A stretch of DNA of 64,000 nucleotides, taken from assembly GCA_963971425.1 (NCBI GenBank), contig OZ020517.1, positions 7,256,501 through 7,320,500 on the forward strand, in the 5' to 3' direction. Below the pieces are notes generated by a model. It was not told the DNA's origin, ran no database searches, and saw nothing but the letters and a program-made list of their open reading frames with translations. Of this stretch, positions 1-10,175 are shown piece after piece (position 1 is the first letter of the stretch; each line of letters opens with the position of its first letter). Both the position numbers and the translations under genes were made by a program. This DNA is from Bryoerythrophyllum caledonicum. Lineage: Eukaryota > Streptophyta > Bryopsida > Pottiales > Pottiaceae.

Positions 1-921
1 ATTTGTGTTTAAAGATCAAAATTCAATTCAGGGCAGCTGGGGCAGGTTTGTGGCCAATGGGAGTGGTGTACCAAATCTGTGACAGTCTACAGTGACTTCC
101 AAATGATCCTTTCTGAAATCGTTTCACAATTTTTTTTAAAACTTGATTTTGAAAAATCCAACCGTAGGATCTTGTTTAGAGCCATCCAATTAGTACACGT
201 ACCAAGTTTTGTAAATTTTGACCGTACGGATCTTGAGATATATTCAGTCAAAGTTCCAAGTTTTATAAAAACTTTCAGGCAGATCAACAGTGATTGGGTC
301 ACCTTCGTCACCCATTTTTCCTTCACCATTTTCTCCTCCTAAACCACAGTATATGCTGTAAAATTCATATCTATTTTGGATTTATTTATTTTTTGGATTT
401 CTTTCCTCTACAATTTCTTTTCCATACAAATGCATGTATACACCGTTCGGATTTCAAAAAATAGATGATCTTCTTAGGCATTTGTAGTGTGGAAAAAGAG
501 CCAGTGTATATGCATTTCATTTGACTCCCGTCACTGGAAATGTGGTTTTCCAATGCTTCTGTGTGTTGTATTGTCTTCAATTTTTTTGAGCATACTCCCA
601 ACTCACTTTAGAATCCAAAACTGAAGAGCCTCCAACCACACGATCTCAAAAAATTGGCTGTTTCACTCTCCGAAGGGTGGCTGTCCCTGCCGGGCAGTAC
701 CAAAAAAAACTTTTCTCTCAAGTTCAAACCTTATGATCTTCCAAACGGTGAGGAGTTACAATCTAAAATTCTGTGTACACATACATGTACAAGTTAGGTA
801 CTAGATCCTACGGTTAGATTCTTTAAAATACGTTCGAATTTGCATAATTCTACCTTGAACTAAAACAGGGCAGAATTGAGGCAGAATTTGGGATTTTATG
901 GCCAAAAACTTTAGGGGTTAA
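1..921. repeat. Right part of a TTAA-flanked repeat element
   Basis: No gene is supported here. The stretch ends in CTTTAGGGGTTAA (TTAA at 918-921), the same terminus that closes the elements at 44205-45355 and 47324-48137. Inside it are the family's characteristic phrases ACCGTAGGATCTTG and TTTTGACCGTACGGAT (around 162-235), also present in those copies. The left end lies outside the window. Small ORFs here show no family resemblance. Confidence 0.5.
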
Positions 922-999
922 CTTCCAAATATTGAAGTTCTCACCATTGAACTTGTCAATGATTCTAGCACTCTCGCCATAATATATTGTTATATTTGC

Positions 1000-1450
1000 A
1001 CTCCAACATTTACTCCTAACTTCCAATGTGCATCAGTGCACCTCAATCACTCAAATTGAGCCCTTTTTAGGCTCTAATGTGCACTTATGCACCTACAATA
1101 CTCAAATTTCAGGGCTACCCATACGGGTTATATAACATGTGTATAGGCAAAGTGCACAAATGCCTCGAACACTCAAATTTCAGGGCTACCCATATGAATT
1201 GTGTACTATATGTATAGACGAAGTGCAAAAGTGCAAATGTAAACACTTACAAAGTCCACAACCTTGAATGTGCACCTCAATGCTTCTAAAAACTCCTTAG
1301 GCTGTCCTCAATCACCTCTTATGCTTCCAACCACCTTGAATCAATATTTGTACATCTCCTATGCTTCAAATTGAACCATGTACATGTCCAATGCTCCAAC
1401 AACCTTGAGTCAACTCTTGTACACCTCCATTGCTCCAAATTGGATCTTGT
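1000..1450. repeat. Degenerate short tandem repeats
   Basis: Two imperfect tandem copies of about 90 bp (around 1080-1165 and 1166-1250) share the phrase ACTCAAATTTCAGGGCTACC. They are followed by shorter repeats containing CTTGTACACCTCC and ATGCTCCAA. No coding gene is supported. The block lies just outside the 3' end of the Helitron. Confidence 0.5.
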
Positions 1451-1587
1451 ATACCTCCAACACTCTCGAGATCTCTTCCCAACCAATTTGCACTAAAAGT
1501 CTACACATGCATCTCAAAAGAAGTAGAGAAATGATTGCACAAGCAAATGAAACACACAAGGTATCACAAACAACACTTAGAGTGAGA

Positions 1588-1617
1588 CTAGTATTGGTAC
1601 CCGTCGTTCCGACTGGG
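1588..1617 (-). other. Helitron 3' terminus: hairpin plus CTAG
   Basis: Stem-loop of 7 bp with one bulge (forward 1600-1617), then 8 bases, then CTAG at the boundary and a T outside. This is the expected termination signal for rolling-circle transposition on the minus strand. Confidence 0.8.
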
Positions 1618-1748
1618 GAAGGTTTTTTATTAGTGCTCCTCAGAAAATTTGTTTGACGTATTATATTTTAGATTGCAATTTGCATCCCTCGGAGTTCAAC
1701 GTTTTACATCACAAGACCCATTGATCTTATGTGCGGCATCAATGGCCT

Positions 1749-1946
1749 TCAGCGCAAGGCCTCCTCGTATACAATGTTACGCATAAGCTGATCCTCGGCC
1801 CGTTCAACGGTTTCCGCTTCAATGGGAATAATGACGTTTTTGGGAACCGTGGCACGTGAGAAAGCATCATACAACTGACCGTGGGAGAACACGTTCTTCG
1901 TGAGGCAATTGCCAACCTTGGGAAGCATCATGAGATAAATTGTCAC
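1749..1946 (-). pseudogene. Pif1/Helitron-type helicase, C-terminal fragment
   Basis: The minus-strand reading frame includes VFSHGQLYDAFSRAT and ends RNIVYEEALR. It matches the last helicase motif of Pif1-like and Helitron RepHel proteins, whose usual form is VFSHGQLYVALSR. Only about 60 residues remain: the Walker motifs, the rest of the helicase and the Rep nuclease are absent. It sits about 160 bases inside the Helitron 3' end in the same orientation, as expected for a remnant of the parental RepHel gene. Confidence 0.7.
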
Positions 1947-2093
1947 GTACTTTTGATCTCGTTTAAGAAATCAAATGTTGCCACACATTCAACACTACCA
2001 ACATTTCTTTTAGAGCAATCCGCACGGAAACAAACACTGATCACACAATGCTAAAAGAGAATCAAGGTGTGCATGGGGAAGATGACTTACAGA

Positions 2094-2278
2094 TTACAGG
2101 GCTTCAAGGCGTATCAAAACACGGTCGGCCTGGGGAACAATCTGCTCCCTTGACACCATCGCTTCTCCTCTGCCACAAAATCCAGTCTTTCTCTTGCGAG
2201 GTTGACCTTGCTTGCATTTCCTCACTCGACACACTCTATTCAACCACTCCGTCTCCCTCGCATCCAATGCCACAGTGC
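2094..2278 (-). pseudogene. Possible captured exon, unrecognised
   Basis: On the minus strand a consensus acceptor (TTTTCAG, cut before 2278) opens a frame of about 60 codons. It starts TVALDARETEWLNRV, contains a basic stretch (KCKQGQPRKRKTG), and ends at a stop at 2094. I do not recognise the family. It lies between the S13 fragment and the helicase remnant in the same orientation, so it may be another captured piece. It could equally be chance. Confidence 0.3.
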
Positions 2279-2434
2279 CTGAAAACCATAGAAACTCTGC
2301 CATCAAATGACAATGAGATACATATCTCTATAAAAAAAATGGCAATTAAAGGTTTGTATCTTCAAGAAGACGTCACCACCCTGACGGCATCTGCACCCGA
2401 CCACATCTCCTTCTTGTGCTTCTTGCATTTGTTG

Positions 2435-2917
2435 TTAAGCAGCTTCAGTACCAAGAGTGCTGGCAGTGGCGGATTCGCTGCAACATCATAGAAAACAGAA
2501 CGTCAGCAGCAATTCTGCGATGGTAAACATCATCGCTCACATCCAATAGAGGGAAAACAACAAAAACTTCGAACTTACAAATTGAAGACAATAAAAAATA
2601 AAATTCGGGTCTAAAAAAATCTCGGACACGATTCAGGACTGAAATTCAGGTCTACAAAACGATATCAGAAACAGTGTGACATGTTTTGAAGAACTGAACT
2701 CTCGAAGGCCACCACATTCGAAACAATACAAAAAAAACTTAAATGAAGATACAAAATAAAAAGATAGTGATAAAATAGATTAGAAAGAGTAACATGGTTG
2801 AGAGGACTTACTACTTCCAGGTGGGAGGGAGCTTCTTGGTGCGCTTGTAGTAGCATGCCAACCGGTGAACACGGCTCTTGATCAAAATCAGACGGAACTT
2901 GGAGTCCTTGTCCTTCC
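2435..2917 (-). pseudogene. RPS13: Ribosomal protein S13 (uS15) gene fragment, last two exons
   Basis: Exon 2917-2812 reads [19 protein letters not shown]...KLPPTWK, nearly identical to the C-terminal third of cytosolic 40S protein S13. It ends in a consensus GTAAGT donor in the middle of the tyrosine codon. Exon 2477-2435 follows a TTGCAG acceptor and reads ESATASTLGTEAA then TAA, matching the usual ending ESTTASTLVA with a small insertion. The intron is therefore retained and still spliceable. The 5' acceptor of the first fragment looks damaged: ATACGGGAAGG is present where ACAG before GAAGG would be expected. No upstream S13 exons occur here. It lies in the Helitron in the element's orientation, so I infer capture of genomic DNA rather than retrocopying. 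Confidence 0.8.
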
Positions 2918-3038
2918 CGTATCTGATATTCAACACATGTACACACCACCACCTCATGAGTCTAAGCAATATGGCCAAGATAGCAAGCAAAAGATAGACG
3001 ATGGAAGTGTACACAATGTCCATATAAAAGATCCTTAC

Positions 3039-3514
3039 CTCACCCCGATCTTCATATATGTAATCGAGGCCTGTGAAGTACGATGGGTGTCCGAGTGAAA
3101 GATACTGCATTCCAACAATAATATCGTATGAGATCAATAAATGTCAACCAAGGATACATCTAAAACCTTATTCTTGATCACAACTTGCAAATGAGTACAG
3201 CCAGTGCACACTAACCTCAACGTTGAGATACTTTTCCTTCTCAACTCTCACAATTTGCCCCTTCTTCACTACACCAAAGTGTCCACCATTTATTCAAAAT
3301 CTCAACACGGCTTGAGAAAATAACACAAGCCATTCATAAAGGAATCTCCAACATAAAATCTCTAATATTAGACAGGTGAAATCACATGTGTGCGTTCTTA
3401 TAGGTTGGCTTGGGAGGAGCTGTTGGAGTAATCTCCGCCTCAGAAGTTGGAGGCGGCACAGATTGCTCTCCTCACTGTGTTGAATCTCTTCCTTGCTCGA
3501 TGCCGCATCCAGGC
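3039..3514 (-). pseudogene. ndhO: NdhO gene fragment (chloroplast NDH subunit O), three exons
   Basis: NdhO is a nuclear-encoded stromal subunit of the chloroplast NDH complex. Three consecutive exons are visible on the minus strand. The first, 3514-3399, carries the Pro-rich linker ending APPKPTYK. The second, 3268-3216, reads KKGQIVRVEKEKYLNVE. The third, 3104-3039, reads [20 protein letters not shown]. The last two are close to the conserved core of plant NdhO and are joined by good splice sites. The gene is broken. The linker exon needs a 1-bp shift near 3440-3470, its donor is AC instead of GT after 3399, and the C-terminal exons are missing: S13 sequence follows instead. The transit-peptide exon was not found. 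The family assignment is from memory of the conserved motif. Confidence 0.75.
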
Positions 3515-4063
3515 CTGCAACGATCCAAACAATACGCAAACAATACGCATATGAAAACCTTAAGCTCTCACTCAAGAAAACCTTAAGCTCTCACTCACAA
3601 TTGGGTTTCAGTTAATGATCTAAGCTCACTTCTCTCCATGATCTACTGGATCCAAAAGGCGTGGAAACGTGATCGGTACATGATATCCAAGATCACAGTT
3701 TTGGAAAAGATGTAGTAAAATTAGGGTTCATCCAATCTGACACAACTTCTGAAAAGATTTTACGGATAGAAGAGTGGATAGAATGCACGCAGTGGTGAAC
3801 TTACTGATGCGAGTTGGGTGAGATGTTTTGAGTTGAGGAGGATTGTGGACCGCAAGCTACCATCAAAAGCGGTACCAAACGTTATGTTTGGATTGGCACT
3901 CTCCCGTGAGAACACGCCTCCTTGTCCAAGCAGAGAGGGTCGACAACAGTGCGACCTTGTCTACGCACGGGTCTCTGGAGAGAGGGCGAGGAGTCGGTGC
4001 AAAGCGGCGGCAGCAGGGAGGACTTCTTCTCGGACTCAATGGTCTTCTGGTTGCACAGGATGT

Positions 4064-4165
4064 CGTCCTTGGTGATAGACTTCTTGGTGTGTTGTGCGGT
4101 GATGGTCTTCTTGATCTGTTGTGCGGTGATGGTCTTCTTGAACTGTTGTGCGGTGATGGTCTTCT
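4064..4165. repeat. 27-bp tandem repeat, about four copies
   Basis: Units of the form GTGATGGTCTTCTTG plus 12 bases repeat about four times. Because 27 is a multiple of three, the minus strand encodes a 9-residue repeat (KKTITAQQF, KKTITAQQI, KKTITAQH). It is inside the Helitron. No known protein family is implied. Confidence 0.7.
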
Positions 4166-4259
4166 TGGTCCACCAGGAGCGGCGGATAGACAAACTGTCG
4201 CCTATTATATAGGTAAATATTTGGTATATTTCTAGGCTCTACATTATACAAAATACTTT

Positions 4260-5640
4260 GTCTTGCTTTTGAGTTGGGTCACCTAGAAAACACCACTTGT
4301 TCAATCAACACAAAGTCCAAAAAATCAACACCTTGTCCAAGATATCTTTTGTTCACCTAACATTTTAATGGCCATGACTTCTTTAGATTTTTTCACATGG
4401 ACGGTTGACATCCAAAACAAATATATCACACAGTACAATTTTTTTGCACAAAAGTGAGTAACCTTGATGGATTACTACCCAGTAGTAGCATTGAACAACG
4501 CCGTCTAGTACTGCCTTTCCTTCTCCACCATAAGACCTTATAGTGACACTGCAGAGTAATGGAGGCAGTCAAATACAATGGAGGGGCTGAGGTACAGTAT
4601 GCTTTGAACCAATGGCTTGTAGATTTCAAATATGACTTGGATAGATTCGTTGAACTCGTTTCTGTATGTCCTGTCGTTTGTACACTTTGTTCAGCGGACA
4701 TGGATAGTGTGAGGTTTTTGAAGACATGGGTTTTAGATCAAAGACCTATAGTAGTAATGGGAGAAACCAATGAGATGAACCTCTTCATTTGTGAGATAGT
4801 ACTATTCTTCTGAGGTAGCTCATCTTAGAAGTTGGAAATGTAGAAAAAACCATGAAAATGGTGTTGAATACTTTCAAGCAAATGTATCTTCTCTTCTTAG
4901 GCTGAATAAGAGATTGGTATGATATCTAGTCATGCTTGATGTTATATGAACTTTTTTGTTCATTAATGCTCGTTTGTGACGTCCACACAGCGCCTACATT
5001 AAATCAGCCGAAGTCAATGTTGGTTTCCAATAGAATATGAATAAGAATGTTTCTGATTAGACGCAGCTGGAAGTGTGAGAATGCATTTTGGCAAGTGATG
5101 TGAAAATTAATGTTATAAGTAGAGCATGATTATAGTAGGCAAACGTTGCCTGTCTAGGTCTTTAAGACTTTGAGATTAACAATAGCAGAACTAGGTTCAA
5201 AAGTATCTCGTATTATGATTATAAAAAGCATGTTCTAATTTTCTCAAAACCCTAAGTACTCAAAACGATGTTGAATACATAAGTTGTGTAATGTGTTTTT
5301 AATGCACGTCACTTACAAAGCACTAAGAATAATTGGAATATGTCATAACACGCGTGGATGAAAATCGAGAATAGTACATGTCTCTAATGACTAAGCACTT
5401 TAAAGTGACAATGCACTTGCCGCGTCATCAAAAGTGGGCCACTGCCATTGTTCACATAATAGAAACTTTGTCACATAAATGGATTTATAGTAATGTCCGG
5501 CCCCTAACGTTGTTTTCTACAAAGGAAGTATGCCACGTACAAAGAATTGCACTTGGGAATAAGCGGCCTTGCTTGTTTACCAAAAATTGGCGCTTTTGCG
5601 GATGGACATTGCAACAATGTGAGGATGTTGTTTCTAGACG
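4260..5640. other. Helitron 5' interior without a recognisable gene
   Basis: Mostly AT-rich sequence. A plus-strand frame at 4559-4813 (contains ALNQWLVDFKYDLDRFVELV) and another at 5378-5668 show no family I recognise, and run against the orientation of the captured genes. No Rep nuclease motif was seen on either strand. Confidence 0.4.
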
Positions 5641-5935
5641 TTGTACAATACAATCCCTAGAATCCTAGTAGAGATAATACAAAGCATGTTATAATATTAG
5701 GTCTTTTTAGCATTGGACATGAAATGTGATTTTTGGTGTTAGAAAGGGATTAAGAATCAAGCAATGAGAACTAATAATCCAGCTAGCAATTTGAAGTACA
5801 TGGAAATCATTTTTATTTGAAGACCATGAAAATACAAAACATTCTATACATAGACATAAATAGATAGGGACATTCACCTCTTCAATGAGAGAAATAACCT
5901 AATTAGGTGCTCCCACCAAAAAGTCATATTGTCTA

Positions 5936-6230
5936 AATTATACGCCCAGGGCGAATTGACCCCTTCATTCATACTTACGAGAGGTGGGCCCCGTCTTAAT
6001 TACATGGGGTCATTTTTCTGGCCCTCTTATTTTGGGGAGTCTAGAGGCTTTTTTTGGATTTTTTTTACAAATTTGGGGCCCTCGGCCATTGTTTACCGTC
6101 GAGGATCCTCCCTTGCTATAAATAGGGCCCCATCCAAAAACAAAATAGGGGCCAGGTTTGGCCCCACCACCTCATGGCCCTGAGATAACTCCCAACGAGG
6201 GGGTCAATTCGCCGTGGACAAATTATACAC
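5936..6230. repeat. MITE-like element with GGCGAATTGACCCC inverted ends
   Basis: The left arm contains GGGCGAATTGACCCC (about 5949-5963). The right arm contains its complement GGGGGTCAATTCGCC (about 6199-6213). The outer parts AATTATAC and GTATAATT also mirror each other. Length is about 295 bp. The interior is GC-richer, with several GGGGCC and GGGCCCC motifs and a TATAAATAG, and has no gene. Confidence 0.6.
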
Positions 6231-6682
6231 GGTAGTTTATAAGGAATGGAAAGAAATAGGGCACTTAGGCCACGTAGGCAGTTGCAAGGCATGTCAACTT
6301 AAATCTGAGGCCCGCTTTACACTATGATGGAGAACTCCACCGGCCAAGAATTCAAGGGAAATGAAGCAATATGATTGGAGGACAATTTGTTCTTCACCGG
6401 ATTGGGTTTACACTATGGCCAAGACTTGACCGGTGAAGAACTTCAAGCATGGATGAAAAAATGACATGGATGCCTATGTGGCAACACTTTTTTGAAGAGG
6501 TCCTCTCCTCTGGATAAGTTTCTTGTCCAACCTCAACCCCGCGGACAAGAAACCAATCCACTAGAGAAGAAGAACTTACTAAAAAAATTCTTTCCCCCTC
6601 CAAATTTGCTGAATTTGACTGCACTTCAAGTTCTTGTTTCTCCTTCCATGAGTGTCAATTTTGAAAAAGAATTGTTGGATAA

Positions 6683-7158
6683 GATGCGCATTTTTGTCTA
6701 GTTTATGTGGTACAACTTTCAAGTTCATTCAATAAGTATTGAGTGAGTTACGTGCATTTTAGAGGAAGGGGGTTCTACAAACAAATTCAGGGTCAGTTTT
6801 GAACACTGCAACTTCGGCGTGATGTAACTTCTTGGTGGAAGATTCTTATCCAAAACTTGTTTTTTTTTCAGAGATGCGCATTTTTGTCTAGTTCATATGG
6901 TACAAATTTCAAGTCCATTTGATAAGTATTCAGTGAGTGATGTGCATTTTAGTGGAAGGGGGTTCTGCCATAAAATTCAGGATCAGTTTTAAACACTGCT
7001 ACTTTGGCGTGCTTAAACTTCTTGGTAAAAGATCTTTTTACAACAATTGTTTTCAGCAAAGATGCGCATTTTTGTCTTGTTTGTGTGGTGTTAATTTCAA
7101 GTCCATTAGATTAGTATTGAGTGTGTTACATGCATTTTAGTGGAAGGGGGTTCTGCAT
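6683..7158. repeat. Satellite-like tandem repeat, unit about 190 bp, 2.5 copies
   Basis: Units start at 6683, 6873 and 7061, each with GATGCGCATTTTTGTCT. Each runs through AAGTNCATT, GTGCATTTTAG, GGAAGGGGGTTCT and a CAGTTTT..ACACTGC motif. Spacings are 190 and 188 bp, and the third copy is cut at about 98 bp. It lies within the TIR element at 6309-8791. Non-coding. Confidence 0.75.
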
Positions 7159-7159
7159 A

Positions 7160-8500
7160 TTTGCAAATTTTTATTGCTATTGATTTTCAACTGTTCTTTA
7201 CTTGTAAATGACATGATTATGGGGCTTGTGTTTCAAGTAGGAGTTTATTGCTTGTTACTTTTTCTTAAATTTTCAAAGTTGACTATAACCCAAAAACTCT
7301 ATGCTAGATTATGTTTTCTAAACAAGAAGTAGAGTTAACCCGGTGTAATAAATGGCTCTCAAAATTACATTGTATGTTGAATTCATGTGAATTTTTTACT
7401 ACACAAATTAGACAAATTGGACCATTTTTTCTAACAGGTTTTACTACATTTTTACACTTGATGTAAAATGTATAGATTTTGAAAGGTGATTATGGCCAAA
7501 AATGCATGGGGGACCTTATAACAATAAGTAGATGGGAGATATCCATCCTTTGTTCAAAGAAATCAAAAGCTAATTTGGAAAATAATTTTTCATCTACAAA
7601 GATTTGGCGCATTGAAGAAATCAAAAGGAAAAGACAAGATGACATTGGCAAAAAGGGGGAAGGAAATTAAAAAAACAACTTACATTGATGGTACATGTTT
7701 TATCTAGAATAGTTGCTTCTGAGTTTGACCTTATATTTGGACATCAATTGTTGTCAAGGTATATCTTATTTTTATTTTTATTTTTATAATGACATCTTTT
7801 GAGATTTCTTTTACACACTTGACTAATATGCAAAAATCATTTCATTTCTATTAATTGGGTCAATTATTGTCCAGACAAAAAAAAATGTCCTAAAGTTTCA
7901 TACTAATATTTTTTTCAAATTATATGTTATTTTCCATATTTCATTTTTAAAATTATTGTATTGAAAATATTTTATACCAACTTCATATTGTCTTTTTACA
8001 ATATGATCTCAAGAAGGATTGAAACAATATTGATTTTATGTCAATATTGATATGGAATGCGATTTATGACCCACATGGAATCAATATGACCATAAGAAAA
8101 CATATATCTCTGATATATTCTACATATGAACAAAATTGCCTTCTATTTTCCTGATGTACTTTCGGTAAATAAATTTTGAACAACCAAATCGATTTTTTTT
8201 GTAGTATAAAAATTATAAAGTAGAACCTTCAGTAAGCACATAGATGTGTTGTTAACTAGTCTAATGTCAACATCAACAAGCCTTATGTGGTAATTGAAGA
8301 AAAGGCAAGCAAATAATTAAGAGGTTTGAAACAAATCAATTATAACATGGTTGTGTGTGCTAACAACATGTATATTGTATTCATGTTAAATTTTTACCAC
8401 ACAAACTAGACAAGTAGGGGCTTTTTTTCCCAACAACTGTTACCGTACTACATTTGGACATTTGATGCAAAAGATATATTAATTTTTGTAGTTCAACGGA
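7160..8500. other. AT-rich non-coding interior of the TIR element
   Basis: No gene, RNA or repeat structure beyond homopolymer runs was recognised. Short ORFs are consistent with chance. Confidence 0.5.
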
Positions 8501-8879
8501 GCCCATAATGTTACATAACATGTCCATGGGGACCATTAGATATTGTGGTTTCCATTGGCTAGCATAAACTTTCTTGGTGGTGAAGTTCACCGGTGGTCTT
8601 CACCTTATGAAGTTGGTCGGTGAACTTCACTGTTGGATGTTTACACTACTAACCGGTCAAGACTTCTTCATGCATTACTTTATTCTTTTTTTTGTCTTGT
8701 CCAACATCCACCGTTGGCCTCAAATAACCATGTCTTGGCCGAAACTTCTTGACCGGCCGGTGGAGTTCTCCACCATAGTGTAAAACCCCCCTCATTGTCT
8801 TCATCATGAAGATTGGGTTTTTCTTTTTTCTTTTTCTTGACCATGTATAGTATTTACCATTGTCATATGGCACCATGTT

Positions 8880-10170
8880 CCAAGGATGCTTTAAGACTAC
8901 ATAGAGTAAGAGGATAAATTAGTGTAGGTCTAGATTTTTATTTATTTTTTATGGGACTAAGGGAACGGGAAGGGAAATGACTTCATCCATGTCCATTCCG
9001 TAAGGGGAAAAAAGGGTATCATTCCACCTAGGCCAAGATTCACCACCAATTGTTCCATTATCTTTCCTAATAAAATATTAAAAGCTTGGTTTCATTAATA
9101 ACCCCCAAATGTCTACATTACTATGTAGCAATCACAAGGTGCCAAAAGAATTAGAGCAAGTACCTTCGAGCTTCCACACTACAATATACAAGTCACCACA
9201 GAAACCACCACAAAGCTGCTCCTAGAACTTGTATTCTTCCACTTACAGTGTGGGTGTCTAAATAGTATGACTTAGTCAATGACTTTGGTGAACACTAAAA
9301 AGGTTGGAAAAGGGTGAAAAAGAAACCCCAACAAAGTAGGAGATGGAATACACTAAAGTGACCAAATTCACTTTTCAAAGAACCCTTGACCGGACCCTAA
9401 TGGGCCCCAAAAAAGACCATTCTATTTTGGTTAATGGTGTGGCAATGAATCCAACTATACCGTTCCGTGAATATAGTGTAGACCAGACTATTTGAAATTT
9501 CCTACACTAATTGAAAATTTACATGCAATTGTTGACAATCAGAACTTGGCTGACACACACTTGCTTGAGAACAAATACCCAATCAGAACTTGGCATGCAC
9601 ATGCTTTGATGGAAATTAGTGAGTGATCTACATCAATAATCCCTCTACACTATATTCAGTGTTTAGTGTAGTTCTTTCCCTTCACTTACTACCGTATTTA
9701 GAATTGACTCAAGTTCAAAACCTAAGAAGGTGCATCAGAAATCATCATAGCACATGGCAATTTCAGTGAAAACAACCTACTCACTCTTCATAACAATATA
9801 TACAGAAGAGTCTACAAAATAACATAAAAAGGGACTGCAAAAGTGAGAATTCAATCTCCATTGATCCCTCATCCAACCTCTATGTACATGTATGGATGCC
9901 ATGCTCTCAGTACGTGTTGCCCCTTGAGAAAACTAGCGAAGATCAACAACCATGAGGATGATTCTACATAAATATTATTTTTTCCTGTACATCCTTATAA
10001 ATAAAACCTCTTGCAACCAACCAACTTGAAATAATAACTCACAGTTCTTAGTGCAGCCAAGGTGTTGTTGTAGCTGCTACTCTCCAAGGCTTATTGACAG
10101 ACGCGAGAACTCGGAGTGCACAGCAGAGGAAGTGCTTTGATCAGGCAGAAAAAAGGGAGGAGTTTTCCAT
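8880..10170. other. Intergenic stretch with one small foldback repeat
   Basis: No gene is supported. GTGAATATAGTGTAGAC (about 9468-9484) is mirrored by TCTACACTATATTCAG (9644-9659), suggesting a MITE of roughly 190 bp. Inside it AATCAGAACTTGGC occurs twice. The end nearest 10170 is probably the 3' flank of the MYB-CC gene. Confidence 0.45.
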
Positions 10171-10175
10171 GATCT

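Larger units (their letters stand above)
1588..5674 (-). mobile_element. Helitron, complete ends, non-autonomous, carrying captured gene fragments
   Basis: Read on the minus strand, the 5' end is TCTCTACTAG (5674 downward), preceded by a host A at 5675. The 3' end is CTAG (1591-1588), followed by a host T at 1587. Twelve bases before the 3' end is a GC-rich hairpin: forward 1600-1617, stems CCC-GTCG and CGAC-GGG with one bulged T and a TTC loop. A 5' TC, a 3' hairpin plus CTRR, and insertion between A and T are the diagnostic structure of Helitrons. The 4.1-kb interior carries minus-strand fragments of NdhO and ribosomal protein S13, an unrecognised spliced-looking exon, a 27-bp tandem repeat, and a C-terminal scrap of a Pif1/Helitron-type helicase next to the 3' end. 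No Rep domain or complete helicase is seen, so mobility would have to be supplied in trans. Confidence 0.85.
6309..8791. mobile_element. Non-autonomous TIR element with TTTACACTATG ends
   Basis: The left end reads TTTACACTATGATGGAGAAC then TCCACCGGCC (6316-6345). The right end is its complement, GGCCGGTGGAGTTC then TCCACCATAGTGTAAA (about 8752-8784). The inverted repeat is close to 30 bp with one or two mismatches. Secondary related motifs lie inside both ends: TTTACACTATGGCC near 6406, TTTACACTAC near 8640, and ACCGGTGAAG/CTTCACCGGT. No transposase frame is visible in the 2.4-kb interior. Superfamily is uncertain: ends beginning GGGC/GGCC-N-TTTACA are also seen at 26038-27247. No clear target duplication was found. 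Confidence 0.55.

Noticed and set aside
2048..2491. 147-codon plus-strand ORF
   Set aside because: It runs antisense across the S13 last exon and the unknown captured exon on the minus strand, both of which have splice sites. The plus-strand frame has no family resemblance.
3294..3575. 93-codon minus-strand ORF as an intact gene
   Set aside because: It uses a frame that only partly overlaps the NdhO linker and reads through an intron-like region. The NdhO interpretation explains the conserved part better.
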